From: Blautia sp.
GTDB lineage: Bacteria; Bacillota; Clostridia; Lachnospirales; Lachnospiraceae
Direction: 5' to 3'
Assembly (NCBI GenBank): GCA_017475035.1
Contig: JAFVGK010000152.1
Coordinates: 109,812 to 173,811 of the forward strand
DNA: 64,000 bases
Made by a program: the position numbers and the translations under genes. Below the pieces are notes generated by a model. That model ran no database searches, was not told the origin of the DNA, and worked only from the letters and a program-made list of their open reading frames with translations. Numbering within the stretch: position 1 is the stretch's first letter; each line of letters begins with the position of its first letter. Positions 52,441 to 61,626 of the stretch are shown one piece after another.

Positions 52441-54135
52441 TCACCGATCCTCTTCCAGATATCCTGCAGCGTAAGCCCAGAACTCATCCAGATGCTCCAG
52501 GTTCCAGGTATGGAGACTGGAATGGACGGAATATTCGAGTTTGTTCAGATTCAGGCTGACAATCGTATTGGTTCCGTCTTCCCATGTGAGATTGATCCAG
52601 TTGTAGTTATCTGTAACCCACTCCCCGGATTCCTCGCCTATTCTGATATCACAAAACAACTCCATTGCCCTGTCGAGTCCGCTCCCCTGTCTGAATACGG
52701 CAGTCCTTCCGTATCCGCTCTGATCCACATGAAACGAAAGCTCCACAGGAGGTTCGGCTTTCATATTGGCCAGTTTCGGATCATCCAGTGTCTGGTAGAG
52801 ATAATCGCCTTCCCTGGGAACATGTGCCGGGGGCAGCTCCGTTTCTGTTTTCACGTCCCTGATCCCCAGTGATATGGACGCAGGCACGGACTGTGGTCCC
52901 CACCTGATGTCATCGTGGGAAAACCCGATTTTTCCATGAGGAGGAATCGCGGTATCCTCCCCATCATATACCTCCGCGAACGACCGGAATTCCTCCCCGG
53001 CTGTATCGATGAAGGTTAAGGTGTAAACCACTTCCATAATTCCTTCATCTGAATTGTTTTCTATGGTGCCGCTGAATGAATATGTAAACCCTCCAGTGTC
53101 GGATCTTCCCGCCGCTGCCTTCTCCAGAGCAACAGCCACGCCGTCCATCTCGGCCGGGCTTCCCAGAATTTCAAGATCAAAAGGCTCCCGCTCTTTGGCT
53201 TTATACTCGTCCGATGATTCTTCCAGAGCCGATCGTTTCACGGCTTCATATTCACCTTCCGTTGTTTTCGTTAAATACAAGGTGCCGCAATTATAAAACG
53301 AGTCCTCTTCCGTCTCCACCTCTCCACAGAGAAAGACTTTTTTCAACCCTCTGCAATATTCAAAGGCTTCTGTTTCCAGCCGGCTCCCCCCTGCGCAGAC
53401 CACATGCTCAAGCTTGTCGCAATAACCGAAAGCCCGGCTTTTGAGCGACGTACCTGACTCAAGGAAAACATTCTCCAGCGTATCGCAATAACTGAAAGCG
53501 CATTTTTCCACTACCGACCCGGCAGGAATTGTCAGTTCAGGCGGCAGGACGGCATAGCTGAAGGCGTCGTTTTTAATTATGACATTTTCAGGCAGCTGTA
53601 TCATTTCGGATATGGTGCTATACTCAAAAGCCTGTTCCCCAATGCAGCTGACACCGGCCGGGACAGACAGGCTCTTCATCTTTCTGTATCGGAAGGCTTC
53701 TGCTCCGATCTGAGAAACCTGATATCCGTCAATCTCAGAAGGAATCTCTATGACCTCTTCATCCCCCGTGTATTTCACAAAAGTGATCGTTTCTCCATCC
53801 TTATTGACTGTATACTGATAATATCCGGAAGTGATGACCCCGGCCGAGGTGTCATCAGAAGGTGAATTCGAAGGCCTGTGGGGTTTTCTGCGCTTCAATC
53901 TGCCCCTCTCCAGCATATGAGCGATCCACTCTTCTACTCTGCTCCACAGTCCGTCTTCTCCCGTCAGGATTGCTGCACTGCCCATATTTGCTGCCCGCAC
54001 GTTTGTGGAACCATAGACATATTCGCCATCCGACAGTCCGAACTCCCGAAATCCGTCAGATGTGCCAGCCCACACGCATGCACCTGAAAGCACGGCTGAT
54101 ACTATAACAAACAAACTGATCCATCGTTTCTTCAT
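52441..54135 (-). CDS. Secreted BspA-type leucine-rich-repeat protein
   Basis: About 564 residues from ATG 54135 after GGAGGTG, with signal peptide MKKRWISLFVIVSAVLSGAC. Residues 110-290 hold LRR_5-type repeats: EIPSEIDGYQVSQIGAEAFR, LSVPAGVSCIGEQAFEYS, and CDTLENVFLESGTSLKSRAF. The region after about 330 contains a beta-sandwich-like part, TYSFSGTIENNSDEGIMEVV, of the FxLYD type. It is likely exported with the DUF6273 protein encoded next. A repeat-B-like element lies just before its ribosome site. Confidence 0.75.
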   Translation of the reverse strand: MKKRWISLFVIVSAVLSGACVWAGTSDGFREFGLSDGEYVYGSTNVRAANMGSAAILTGEDGLWSRVEEWIAHMLERGRLKRRKPHRPSNSPSDDTSAGVITSGYYQYTVNKDGETITFVKYTGDEEVIEIPSEIDGYQVSQIGAEAFRYRKMKSLSVPAGVSCIGEQAFEYSTISEMIQLPENVIIKNDAFSYAVLPPELTIPAGSVVEKCAFSYCDTLENVFLESGTSLKSRAFGYCDKLEHVVCAGGSRLETEAFEYCRGLKKVFLCGEVETEEDSFYNCGTLYLTKTTEGEYEAVKRSALEESSDEYKAKEREPFDLEILGSPAEMDGVAVALEKAAAGRSDTGGFTYSFSGTIENNSDEGIMEVVYTLTFIDTAGEEFRSFAEVYDGEDTAIPPHGKIGFSHDDIRWGPQSVPASISLGIRDVKTETELPPAHVPREGDYLYQTLDDPKLANMKAEPPVELSFHVDQSGYGRTAVFRQGSGLDRAMELFCDIRIGEESGEWVTDNYNWINLTWEDGTNTIVSLNLNKLEYSVHSSLHTWNLEHLDEFWAYAAGYLEEDR

Positions 54136-54157
54136 TTGGGTCACCTCCAGCATAAAA

Positions 54158-54245
54158 CGAAGATTTGTACTCTGACTCAATGACCACGGATGACTATTTT
54201 GAAGCCACGCCTGAAAAAACACAGCAGTGGACAAAATATATCTCC
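54158..54245. repeat. Dispersed repeat B, diverged copy 4
   Basis: CGGATGACTATTTTG (54187-54201) and GACAAAATATATCTCC (54230-54245) match the conserved parts of the 87-bp element, in the same orientation and spacing within a few bases. The left part is diverged. The element again lies directly upstream of a minus-strand gene, here the LRR protein gene. Confidence 0.5.
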
Positions 54246-54280
54246 TTCATAATAAACCCGGATTCAAAACAGGCTGACGC

Positions 54281-54961
54281 TCACGATTTCATTCCGTTCA
54301 ATTTTGCCATTGACGCAAGCGTCGGTATTTTCATGGGACAAACATCCATGCAGGATAACGACTTTGAGCAGTCTTTCCCGAAGTGATCCGCATAGAGTTC
54401 CCTGATCTGTTCAGCCTTCGAGCGATTTCTGGAGGCAGCCAGATAGCAGTCATTGGCGAAAGCAGCGCCGAAAAAGGTATGGCCGTTCACATAATTCGGG
54501 CATACCTCCAGGCAAAGGCCGCATTTCAGGCATTTTGCCGCGGCGCATTGATGTGCGTGATCAGTATCTTCGGAAGGCTGATATTCCCCGATACATACAT
54601 TTGCCTGCTTCAGGTTCTCATGGATGGATGATCTGTCCACAACCAGATCATGAATGACCATGAACTTCCGCAGAGGCCGGATCTCTATGTCCTTCCCCTT
54701 CAGATCCCGCACAAAGGTCTCACAGGCAAGCGCCGGGTTTTCGTTGATCACCATCGCGCAGGAGCCGCAGATGCCCTGCAGGCAGGAGCATTCCCAGCCG
54801 ATCCGCGTCGTCTTCCTCCCGTTGATATCGACGATATCATCATGATAATTCAGGTAGTCCAATACGCCGGCCACGGAATTGTCCTCCGGGCCATCATATT
54901 CAAAGGTCTCCCAATATGGGGTGCTGACGGGTGACACTTGCCTCAAAACTCTAACTCTCAT
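54281..54961 (-). CDS. Fumarate reductase/succinate dehydrogenase iron-sulfur subunit
   Basis: 226 residues from ATG 54961 after GGGGGAGA. The [2Fe-2S] site is CSCLQGICGSC at 58-68 plus C80. CLKCGLCLEVCP at 144-155 and the later SLSCMDVCP supply the [4Fe-4S]/[3Fe-4S] cysteines. It passes electrons between the flavoprotein and the membrane cytochrome. Its start overlaps the flavoprotein gene by 11 bases. The frame extends upstream to 55066 but without a ribosome site. Confidence 0.87.
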   Translation of the reverse strand: MRVRVLRQVSPVSTPYWETFEYDGPEDNSVAGVLDYLNYHDDIVDINGRKTTRIGWECSCLQGICGSCAMVINENPALACETFVRDLKGKDIEIRPLRKFMVIHDLVVDRSSIHENLKQANVCIGEYQPSEDTDHAHQCAAAKCLKCGLCLEVCPNYVNGHTFFGAAFANDCYLAASRNRSKAEQIRELYADHFGKDCSKSLSCMDVCPMKIPTLASMAKLNGMKS

Positions 54962-56585
54962 AGGATCTCCCCCTGTCCAGCCGCACGCTGTAATTTCCAC
55001 TGTCATAAGAGATGATCGTCGCCGAACGATACGCTTCCTCAGTCTTTGGAAAATCACTCCGATCATGTGCTCCCCGGCTTTCCCTGCGTGACAAAGCGCA
55101 GGACACCGTCGCCCGTGCCAGCGTCAGGATCCCTGTCAGGCTGTAGTTGAAATAAGGCATCACACTGGGATCATAGTTGAGACGCTCGGCAATCGAAAGA
55201 TAATACTCGATATCCTCCAGACCTTGTTTCAGGTTATCCTCGTTTCTCACGATTCCCAGCCGCTTCTGCATCGTTTCCGCCAGCATATCCCGGATGTACA
55301 TAACGGGGAACTGGCTCTGCGTATCCCGGCGTCCGGCAAGGGCTTTTCGTTCCCGTTCCAATTCCATGTCAAAATCAGGATGTCCCGATACGCCGGCCCT
55401 GTCCGCAATCTCTGCCGCGGCAATATTTCCGCTGTAGACTGCCGCAAGCAAAGAATTGCCGCCCAGACGGTTCGCGCCATGATACATGGATGCGCATTCG
55501 CCGATTGCAAAAAGATTACGGATATTCGTCTCATGATTCAGGTGAACCGCCAGTCCGCCCATAAAAAAATGCACGGATGGCTGAACGGGAATCGGATCCC
55601 GATACACATCGATTCCCCCGTATTTTGCGCAGAGATCCCGAACCTCCGGGAGCCGGTCGTCAATCTCACGTCGATCCAGGAACGATATATCCAGAAACAC
55701 AGCCCTTCCGGCTGCGTCGATTTCACGGGACACGACATCCCGGGTCATCAGGTTGCCTTTCGGACCGTATCGATCCTCCATGAAATAAACCCTTTTGCCG
55801 TCCTCCTCATAAAACAGCCTGCCGCCCTCGCCGCGGACGGCTTCGGAGACCAGCATTCGCTTTTGCGGCGTTTCCAGCGTGGTGGGATGGTACTGTATGA
55901 ACTCCAGGTTTTTGAGCTCCGCTCCCTGCATGAACAGCCGGCCTGCCGCATAGCCGTCGCACTGGGTAGAGCCTGTGGTCTTGCCGAAGAGCGCGTTCTG
56001 TCCGCCGGAAGCCATCACCAGCGCATCTCCGTACACCATCTCCAGCTGCCCGGTGGTCTCGTCAAACAGCAGAGCCCCATGACACACTCCTTCGTGGATC
56101 AGTGCGGAATGAAAACAGCACCACAGCCGCCGCGAAACCAGCCCTGCGGCCTCATAGCGGCGTGTCTCCATTACCAGGGCAGAGACGATCTGCTTCCCTG
56201 TGGAAGCGCCGCAGTAATAGGTCCGCTTATGGGACTGCCCGCCGAAGGCACGGCGTGCAGGCTTACCCGAAGCATCTACGGAAAAGACCGTGCCGATCTT
56301 TTCCAGATAACGAATGATTTCCCCTCCGCTCCTGCACAGCCCGGCTACTGCCTGCTGACCGCCTATGCCGCAGCCTCCCATAAGTGTATCCTCGATGTGG
56401 CTTTCCACGGAATCGCCCGGTTCCGCTTCGTCTGTTACCGCATTGATGCCGCCGGAGGCCATGACCGACTGGGATCTCTCAGAGGGAAAGGGCGAAACCA
56501 GCGTGGCGTGAACGCCAAGCTCTGCGCACCGCACCGCACAGGCCATGCCGGAGATACCGCTGCCGATGATGATAACTTCTTTCAT
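54951..56585 (-). CDS. Fumarate reductase/succinate dehydrogenase-type flavoprotein subunit
   Basis: This 544-residue protein has the FAD-binding GSGISGMACAVRCAELG, active-site EFIQYHPTTLE, SEAVRGEGGRLFYEEDG, and the fumarate-binding HFFMGGLAVH. At the place where E. coli FrdA has RSHTVAAEGG, with the histidine covalently bound to FAD, this protein has RSQSVMASGG: glutamine 39 replaces histidine. FAD would then be non-covalent, as in L-aspartate oxidase and soluble fumarate reductases. It starts 4 bases inside the cytochrome gene. Together with an iron-sulfur and a membrane subunit, it most likely reduces fumarate or a related enoate. Confidence 0.85.
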   Translation of the reverse strand: MKEVIIIGSGISGMACAVRCAELGVHATLVSPFPSERSQSVMASGGINAVTDEAEPGDSVESHIEDTLMGGCGIGGQQAVAGLCRSGGEIIRYLEKIGTVFSVDASGKPARRAFGGQSHKRTYYCGASTGKQIVSALVMETRRYEAAGLVSRRLWCCFHSALIHEGVCHGALLFDETTGQLEMVYGDALVMASGGQNALFGKTTGSTQCDGYAAGRLFMQGAELKNLEFIQYHPTTLETPQKRMLVSEAVRGEGGRLFYEEDGKRVYFMEDRYGPKGNLMTRDVVSREIDAAGRAVFLDISFLDRREIDDRLPEVRDLCAKYGGIDVYRDPIPVQPSVHFFMGGLAVHLNHETNIRNLFAIGECASMYHGANRLGGNSLLAAVYSGNIAAAEIADRAGVSGHPDFDMELERERKALAGRRDTQSQFPVMYIRDMLAETMQKRLGIVRNEDNLKQGLEDIEYYLSIAERLNYDPSVMPYFNYSLTGILTLARATVSCALSRRESRGAHDRSDFPKTEEAYRSATIISYDSGNYSVRLDRGRSYES

Positions 56586-57157
56586 GGGATCACCTCATCA
56601 CTCAAAAACATCATAACCTGCCCCTTCACGATGGCGTAAACCATCACGGCAAAGATAACCGCTCCAAGTATGTAAACCATCCTGTCCAGCTTCTTCTGCT
56701 TTTCCACGGAGATCAGCCAGCCCAGTGTGATGAACGCCTTCGTCAACGATGTCGCCACATGAGTGACAATCACAGCGAAAAACAGGATTTCCCCGAAAAA
56801 CAGCAGGAACACAAAGCCCTTCTGCCCCCGTTCCGCGCAGTCCTTCATCAACGCAAAGTTTTTGATGTGCAGAATCAGCAGCGGAAAGATCAGCGCGGCG
56901 GACACCCTTTGCAGGATCGTGCGCAGGTTCTTTTTAGGATACAGGTCCAGCCGGGTTCCGTCTGCATGAAGAAACACCGTCAGTATACCGCACACCGCAT
57001 GCAGGCAGGCCGTTATCATAAAAGGCCACGCAAATACCAGTGTCAGTATGGGGTTGTAATACATCGTCAGATACGCGAACACGCTGAAACCCACATGGGC
57101 CAGCAACAGCAGGATTGACAGCAGCGCCAGTGCCGCGTTGATTTTTTTCAGTTTCAT
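56582..57157 (-). CDS. Cytochrome b membrane-anchor subunit (SdhC/FrdC type)
   Basis: About 191 residues from ATG 57157 after AAAGGTGG-like bases. Five membrane helices carry spaced histidines (LLLAHVGFS, ACLHAVCGI, LLILHIKNF, VIVTHVATS) suited to two b hemes, as in the succinate:quinone reductases of anaerobes. It would exchange electrons with menaquinone. It overlaps the flavoprotein gene by 4 bases. Confidence 0.75.
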   Translation of the reverse strand: MKLKKINAALALLSILLLLAHVGFSVFAYLTMYYNPILTLVFAWPFMITACLHAVCGILTVFLHADGTRLDLYPKKNLRTILQRVSAALIFPLLILHIKNFALMKDCAERGQKGFVFLLFFGEILFFAVIVTHVATSLTKAFITLGWLISVEKQKKLDRMVYILGAVIFAVMVYAIVKGQVMMFLSDEVIP

Positions 57158-57185
57158 AGTACCACCTTTCTCCAATACTGCATCA

Positions 57186-58007
57186 TCAATGCAGTGCTTT
57201 CACCGGACAGGATTTCACGCACTCATAACACAGGATACAATCCGTGCCGTTCACCCGTTTTCTGCTCTCCTTATTCACTTCCACATCCATCGGGCATACC
57301 TTCAGGCATTTCCGGCATCCGATGCATTTGCTTTCATCGCAGTGCACCCTCACGAGTGAAAAATAGCTCATTGGTTTCAGGAATATGGTCACAGGACAGA
57401 TATACTTGCAGAAAGCCCGATTATCCTTCCATATCAGAGCCAGACCTATTCCAACGAGATAATATGCCGCGTTTCCGATCAGAAAAGCCCAGAACATAAT
57501 CCGCTCCATATGGCCGGCCTTCAGCAAAAAGAGAACGGCGACAAACACAAGGGAAGCGGAAAAGGTAACATACCGAACCCAGCCGATTCTCTTTCTTGGC
57601 GAAACCGGATGCTTATATGGCAGGAAATCGAGAACCATGGCCGTCCAGCATGCATATCCGCACCATCCTCTTCCAAAAATAAGCGGTCCGAAGATTTTCG
57701 CAACGGCATAATGAATCGTAGCCGCTTCAAAGGTTCCGGTAAATAAGTAATACCAGAAGCCCTCGATCTGCATGTTCTCCCGGGATATCACCCCCAGATA
57801 TATGAGCATGTAAGAGCCGACTGCCAGCTGCACAAAACGCCTCGCGTATTTATTTCCGGAAACCATCAGGATACTGCCGGCAAAGATGCATATCCCGATA
57901 TAAGAGAAATTAAAAAGATAGAAAATATTGCCTTTGGTCAGCCATAATGTAATGGCAACAGCCTCAAAGATGGCAAGCATCATAAAAGAAAACAGATATT
58001 TTTTCAA
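57186..58007 (-). CDS. NapH-like membrane ferredoxin protein (4Fe-4S)
   Basis: This 273-residue protein has about five membrane helices, the NapH/CcoG-type FGRGWCGYACWTAMVLDFLP, and two C-terminal [4Fe-4S] motifs, CIGCRKCLKVCP and CILCYECVKSCP. NapH-type proteins move electrons from quinol or ferredoxin to an enzyme across the membrane. It is the first gene of the fumarate-reductase-type operon, 28 bases before the cytochrome gene, which suggests an alternative electron input to that complex. Confidence 0.8.
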   Translation of the reverse strand: MKKYLFSFMMLAIFEAVAITLWLTKGNIFYLFNFSYIGICIFAGSILMVSGNKYARRFVQLAVGSYMLIYLGVISRENMQIEGFWYYLFTGTFEAATIHYAVAKIFGPLIFGRGWCGYACWTAMVLDFLPYKHPVSPRKRIGWVRYVTFSASLVFVAVLFLLKAGHMERIMFWAFLIGNAAYYLVGIGLALIWKDNRAFCKYICPVTIFLKPMSYFSLVRVHCDESKCIGCRKCLKVCPMDVEVNKESRKRVNGTDCILCYECVKSCPVKALH

Positions 58008-58047
58008 AGCTCGTATACCTCGTCCTTATCTTTGCTTCTAATTTTAA

Positions 58048-58084
58048 GTAAACGAATAAAATGCCTGCATTTTGATTCGTTTAC
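58048..58084. promoter_or_regulatory. Inverted repeat before the NapH-fumarate reductase operon
   Basis: GTAAACGAATAAAATGC (58048-58064) pairs with GCATTTTGATTCGTTTAC (58067-58084) with one bulged base. It lies about 40 bases before the first gene of the operon and may be a regulator site, or may end the upstream YunG-like transcript. Confidence 0.5.
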
Positions 58085-58117
58085 TGTGCCGAATTTACGC
58101 TGCTGCAAGCGGCATGA

Positions 58118-58173
58118 TTCCGCAGTAAATCCGTGCCTATGCTATATCGGATGCGCACGGATTTTCCGCGGAA
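58118..58173. terminator. Hairpin after the YunG-like gene
   Basis: TTCCGCAGTAAATCCGTGC pairs imperfectly with GCACGGATTTTCCGCGGAA. It lies just past the stop of the YunG-like gene on the minus strand. Confidence 0.5.
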
Positions 58174-58197
58174 AGTCGTATCGCCGGAAGCCTGATA

Positions 58198-58686
58198 CTA
58201 CAGATCGATCCGGGATTCCCCGGTAATGGAAGCCGCATCTGCTCCGATGTCACGGGAACCGAAAGAAATGCTGCCGGTACGGAGCATGAGGCGTTCCTTC
58301 AAAAGCTCATACCTCTCCTTTTTCTCGGTTTTTCTGAAATGGATCTCCCTATGCTGCTCCGGACAGTTTTCATAATCAAGCGTTCTGTCGCCGAACTGCT
58401 CACGGGTCAGGTCAAACACACAATCGCCCACCACATTGAAGCAGTGTACATTACCGTCGCCCAGCGGTACGCCATAGACTTTTCCCCCATAGATATCCTG
58501 CATAAGGAAAGCCGTGATGGAACACTGACCCAGCGTTTTGTTTTCCGGAGTCCAGTTCATCCTCATCCTGGGCGCGCAGGTATCCGCGCACCAGATCTCC
58601 GAAAGCAGATCATAATAGTCCCTCGGGGTCAGTCCGAGAGAATCCTTTATATCAGCCGTCTGCCAGCCATAAAACTTATATTCCAT
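58198..58686 (-). CDS. YunG-like protein of unknown function
   Basis: This 162-residue protein has the YunG-type core: DLLSEIWCADTCAPRMRMNW, then TLGQCSITAFLMQDIYGGKV, then VHCFNVVGDCVFDLTREQFG. The conserved cysteine, histidine and aspartate (GQCSITA; HCFNV; DLT) resemble a papain-like or transglutaminase-like arrangement, which is my inference. The B. subtilis relative has no firm function. It is a single gene with its own end hairpin. Confidence 0.65.
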   Translation of the reverse strand: MEYKFYGWQTADIKDSLGLTPRDYYDLLSEIWCADTCAPRMRMNWTPENKTLGQCSITAFLMQDIYGGKVYGVPLGDGNVHCFNVVGDCVFDLTREQFGDRTLDYENCPEQHREIHFRKTEKKERYELLKERLMLRTGSISFGSRDIGADAASITGESRIDL

Positions 58687-58976
58687 GATATCACCCTTTC
58701 AGTCAAAAATCACAACGACAAAAACTGCCTTCTGCAAATCGCTTACGTTTTGGTTCATTTCCCGCGCTGAAACTGACACGCAGCAGCACCGGGTGCGGAA
58801 ACAGGCAAGAAGGATGTGCAGTTTCTGAAGACATGAAGCATTTACCTACAGTATATGTGAATGTAAAAGGAAAAACAAGATATACATTGACAATAGATCA
58901 TACTTCAGATATGGCAGGTTTAACATTAAAATGACTGCATCGGCAAAAGCCTGAATCATGGTATTTCGATGCAGAA
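58687..58976. other. Intergenic, no gene seen
   Basis: About 290 bases upstream of the YunG-like gene. A T/A-rich part near 58860-58930 may hold promoters; no gene is supported. Confidence 0.4.
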
Positions 58977-59048
58977 AAAAGAGTCCGGCTGCACACGTTG
59001 TTCCTTTCCCGAAAGGGAACGACTGATTCGTGTGCGCCGGGCTTTTTA
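58977..59048. terminator. Terminator after the GGDEF-EAL gene
   Basis: AGTCCGGCTGCACACG and CGTGTGCGCCGGGCT pair with minor bulges, and an inner TTCCTTTCCCGAAAGGGAA hairpin sits in the middle. U-rich ends occur on both strands. It lies just past the stop of the minus-strand c-di-GMP gene. Confidence 0.75.
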
Positions 59049-59064
59049 TTATGAGGCCTTTGTC

Positions 59065-61626
59065 TTATTTTGCTTCGGGATATTTTGTTTCAAATTCTTT
59101 TACCGGAATCGGACGTGAGAAATAATAGCCCTGAAAATGACTGCAGCCCATGGCTGTAAGAGTCTGAAGCTGCTGTTTCGTTTCCACGCCCTCGGTAATC
59201 ACATCCATCCCAAGCGACTCTGCAAGGTTGATTACGGACTGCAGAATAACGCTGTTGCGTTCGCTTCGTTCAATCTCCCGCAGGAATTCCATATCAATCT
59301 TAAGCACATCAGCCTGGATCGTCTTCAGCAGACTGAGCGAAGAATAGCCCTTCCCGAAATCATCAATTTCCACAAGAAAGCCCCTTCGACGCAGCCTGGA
59401 TATAACGTCATTGATCTGATCCGGCTCGACCAGCAGGGCGGTTTCCGTGATTTCCAGACGGAGCAGACGGCTGTCCACGTCATATTGTTCAATCAGATCC
59501 GTCAAAATCTGATATACGTCGAGACTGTAAAAGTCTTTTGCGGACATATTGACAGAGATGGCCGTGTTTCTGTTTTTCGTATTTTTCCATGCGCTCAGCT
59601 GTCTTACCGCGCATTCCCACATGTACAAATCGAGTTCCTGGATCAGGCCTACGCGTTCCAATGTCTCTATGAAATCGCCCGGCATAACGATCGTGCCGTC
59701 AGGCTTACACCACCGAACCAGTGCCTCTGCTCCGTAGATATCCCCGTTCTTCGATGCAAACGGGTGGAGATACATCTTGAACTCACCGTTTTTCAGCGCA
59801 TCTTCAAATCCTCCGATGACATTCTGTTCAAACCGGATCTTATGCCTGATGGTATCGTTAAAATAAGCTGTCGTAGTTGAAAGATCCTCGCGTATTGTCC
59901 GAAGAGCCGAATTTGCCCTTCCGCACATGACGGATACAGGAAGGGACGGATCATCAATCTGATATACGCCGAAATGGATACAAAAAATGAATGCGCCGCT
60001 GTGAAAGATCTTTGACAGGGTCTGTGCGGCATCCAGCAAAGATTCCTCCCTGTACATTTTCTTCGGAATCAGAAGAGCAAACTGGTCTCCTCCGAGCCTT
60101 CCGCACAGTCCCTTTGATCCTTCTGAGATTTCACGCAGCATCGAAGCAGTCTTTACAAGCACTTCATTTCCCCTCAAAACACCAAAAAGCGTATTGATCA
60201 GGCGGAAATTCATAATGTTGGTGGTGATCATCACCCAGGATTCTGTCGTGCTGTTCATGATGATTTCACGGGAAAGCTCATAGAAGGCATCAGCAGTGAG
60301 CACATTTGTAAGTGTGTCGTGGTGGGCGAGATAATGATCGGCTCTGTTTCCGATGTTTTCTGCCTCCCTGTTGTTGGCAGAGCTGTTACTGTCCTTTTCT
60401 ACATTTACCAGTTCAACGACGGCATCAAACGTACTTCCGTCATTCAGCTTCAGAGTGACAGGATTTGACTGAATAAAATAAAACTGATCCCTGAAATGCT
60501 CGGCCTTCTCCTGATGACATCCGGTCCTGCAAGCTATGGCGCTTGAACAGTTGATGCACTTCTGTTCTGCGTTCCATATCCCGTAACAGGCTTCGTTCAT
60601 ACTGACAGATCCATTCTCCCGAAACTCCAGTATGCGGCATTCAATAGGATCAACAACCCGGGCCAGATCATATTTCTCTGACATTTCCTCCAGAAACGTT
60701 CTCATTTCTTCCACTGTATATTCGGAGGTTGTCCCGATGGATTCTCTGGTCTGACGGGAAGCAGTGAAAATGTTTTCTTTATCCCTTTTGACTTCATACA
60801 TCTTTTCATCCGCAATGGCGATAAGATCCCTCAGTCTTTGAGGATCATCCAGCATTGCGCGCGCATATCCAGCGGAGAACTCCGCATGATTCTTACTGTC
60901 AATCAAGGGGGCTGCGTTTATCATTGCGGCATGCTTTTTCTGAAATTCTTCTTCTGACAGATCCGGGATGATGACCAGAAATTCATCACCGCCATAGCGG
61001 TAGCAATGATCCATGCCGAAGCTATCCGCCAGAAGCCTTCCGGTTTCTCTCAAAACACGGTCTCCTTCTTCATGCCCATATGTGTCATTGATTTTCTTGA
61101 AATCATTCAGGTCCACCATCATGACTGTGACCTCATGTCCTTCATATAATGCACAGTCCCGGTCCAGAGCCATACGATTCTGAATTCCTGTCAGGGCATC
61201 CGTAAAGGATACCTGCATCAGTTTCTCATTTTCCCGGTGAAGATCGGCTGTCAGATTTTCTATTTCGCGGAAGAACTCCATTTCTGTCTGCTTCAGGAGA
61301 CACACAAACAGCATATCCGCAGTTATGCCAATGAACGCTACGACAACTTTTTTTAAGTTTTCCGGAGTGAAATGAACAAAGCTGTGATCGGAAGAAAAGA
61401 AGAACAGGGAATACCCGAGCATGATCACTGCGGCAGCTATTCCTCCTCCAAACCCGAACAGCGCCGAACAAAGGACAAGACCTGCGATCAAAACCATGTT
61501 GGGGTTGGGGATATTAAAGAAATAAACAAACAAAATCAGCGCGGACATGATGAAAACCGTCAACGCAATTTTCTTAGGCAGGCTTACCTGCAGCTGCATC
61601 AACGTACTTTTTCTCGATTCATCCAT
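59065..61626 (-). CDS. Membrane c-di-GMP protein: GGDEF, cysteine-rich linker, GGDEF-like, EAL
   Basis: 853 residues from ATG 61626 after AAAGGAGCG. Residues 18-110 hold about four membrane helices. A first GGDEF domain has an intact active site, YRYGGDEFLVI (210-220), so it can make c-di-GMP. Residues 328-405 are PAS-like and carry cysteines 330, 348, 357, 360, 366 and 370 (CINCSSAIACRTGC). A second, altered GGDEF (CGRLGGDQFALLI) near 510 precedes an EAL domain with AEALVRW, EITETALL, IDDFGKGYSSLSLL and DVLKIDMEFL, so it can also degrade c-di-GMP. The cysteines could bind metal or sense redox state. Confidence 0.88.
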   Translation of the reverse strand: MDESRKSTLMQLQVSLPKKIALTVFIMSALILFVYFFNIPNPNMVLIAGLVLCSALFGFGGGIAAAVIMLGYSLFFFSSDHSFVHFTPENLKKVVVAFIGITADMLFVCLLKQTEMEFFREIENLTADLHRENEKLMQVSFTDALTGIQNRMALDRDCALYEGHEVTVMMVDLNDFKKINDTYGHEEGDRVLRETGRLLADSFGMDHCYRYGGDEFLVIIPDLSEEEFQKKHAAMINAAPLIDSKNHAEFSAGYARAMLDDPQRLRDLIAIADEKMYEVKRDKENIFTASRQTRESIGTTSEYTVEEMRTFLEEMSEKYDLARVVDPIECRILEFRENGSVSMNEACYGIWNAEQKCINCSSAIACRTGCHQEKAEHFRDQFYFIQSNPVTLKLNDGSTFDAVVELVNVEKDSNSSANNREAENIGNRADHYLAHHDTLTNVLTADAFYELSREIIMNSTTESWVMITTNIMNFRLINTLFGVLRGNEVLVKTASMLREISEGSKGLCGRLGGDQFALLIPKKMYREESLLDAAQTLSKIFHSGAFIFCIHFGVYQIDDPSLPVSVMCGRANSALRTIREDLSTTTAYFNDTIRHKIRFEQNVIGGFEDALKNGEFKMYLHPFASKNGDIYGAEALVRWCKPDGTIVMPGDFIETLERVGLIQELDLYMWECAVRQLSAWKNTKNRNTAISVNMSAKDFYSLDVYQILTDLIEQYDVDSRLLRLEITETALLVEPDQINDVISRLRRRGFLVEIDDFGKGYSSLSLLKTIQADVLKIDMEFLREIERSERNSVILQSVINLAESLGMDVITEGVETKQQLQTLTAMGCSHFQGYYFSRPIPVKEFETKYPEAK

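Noticed and set aside
55224-56639. A 471-codon plus-strand open frame opposite the flavoprotein gene
   Set aside because: The flavoprotein reading has every conserved FAD and active-site motif; the opposite frame has none.
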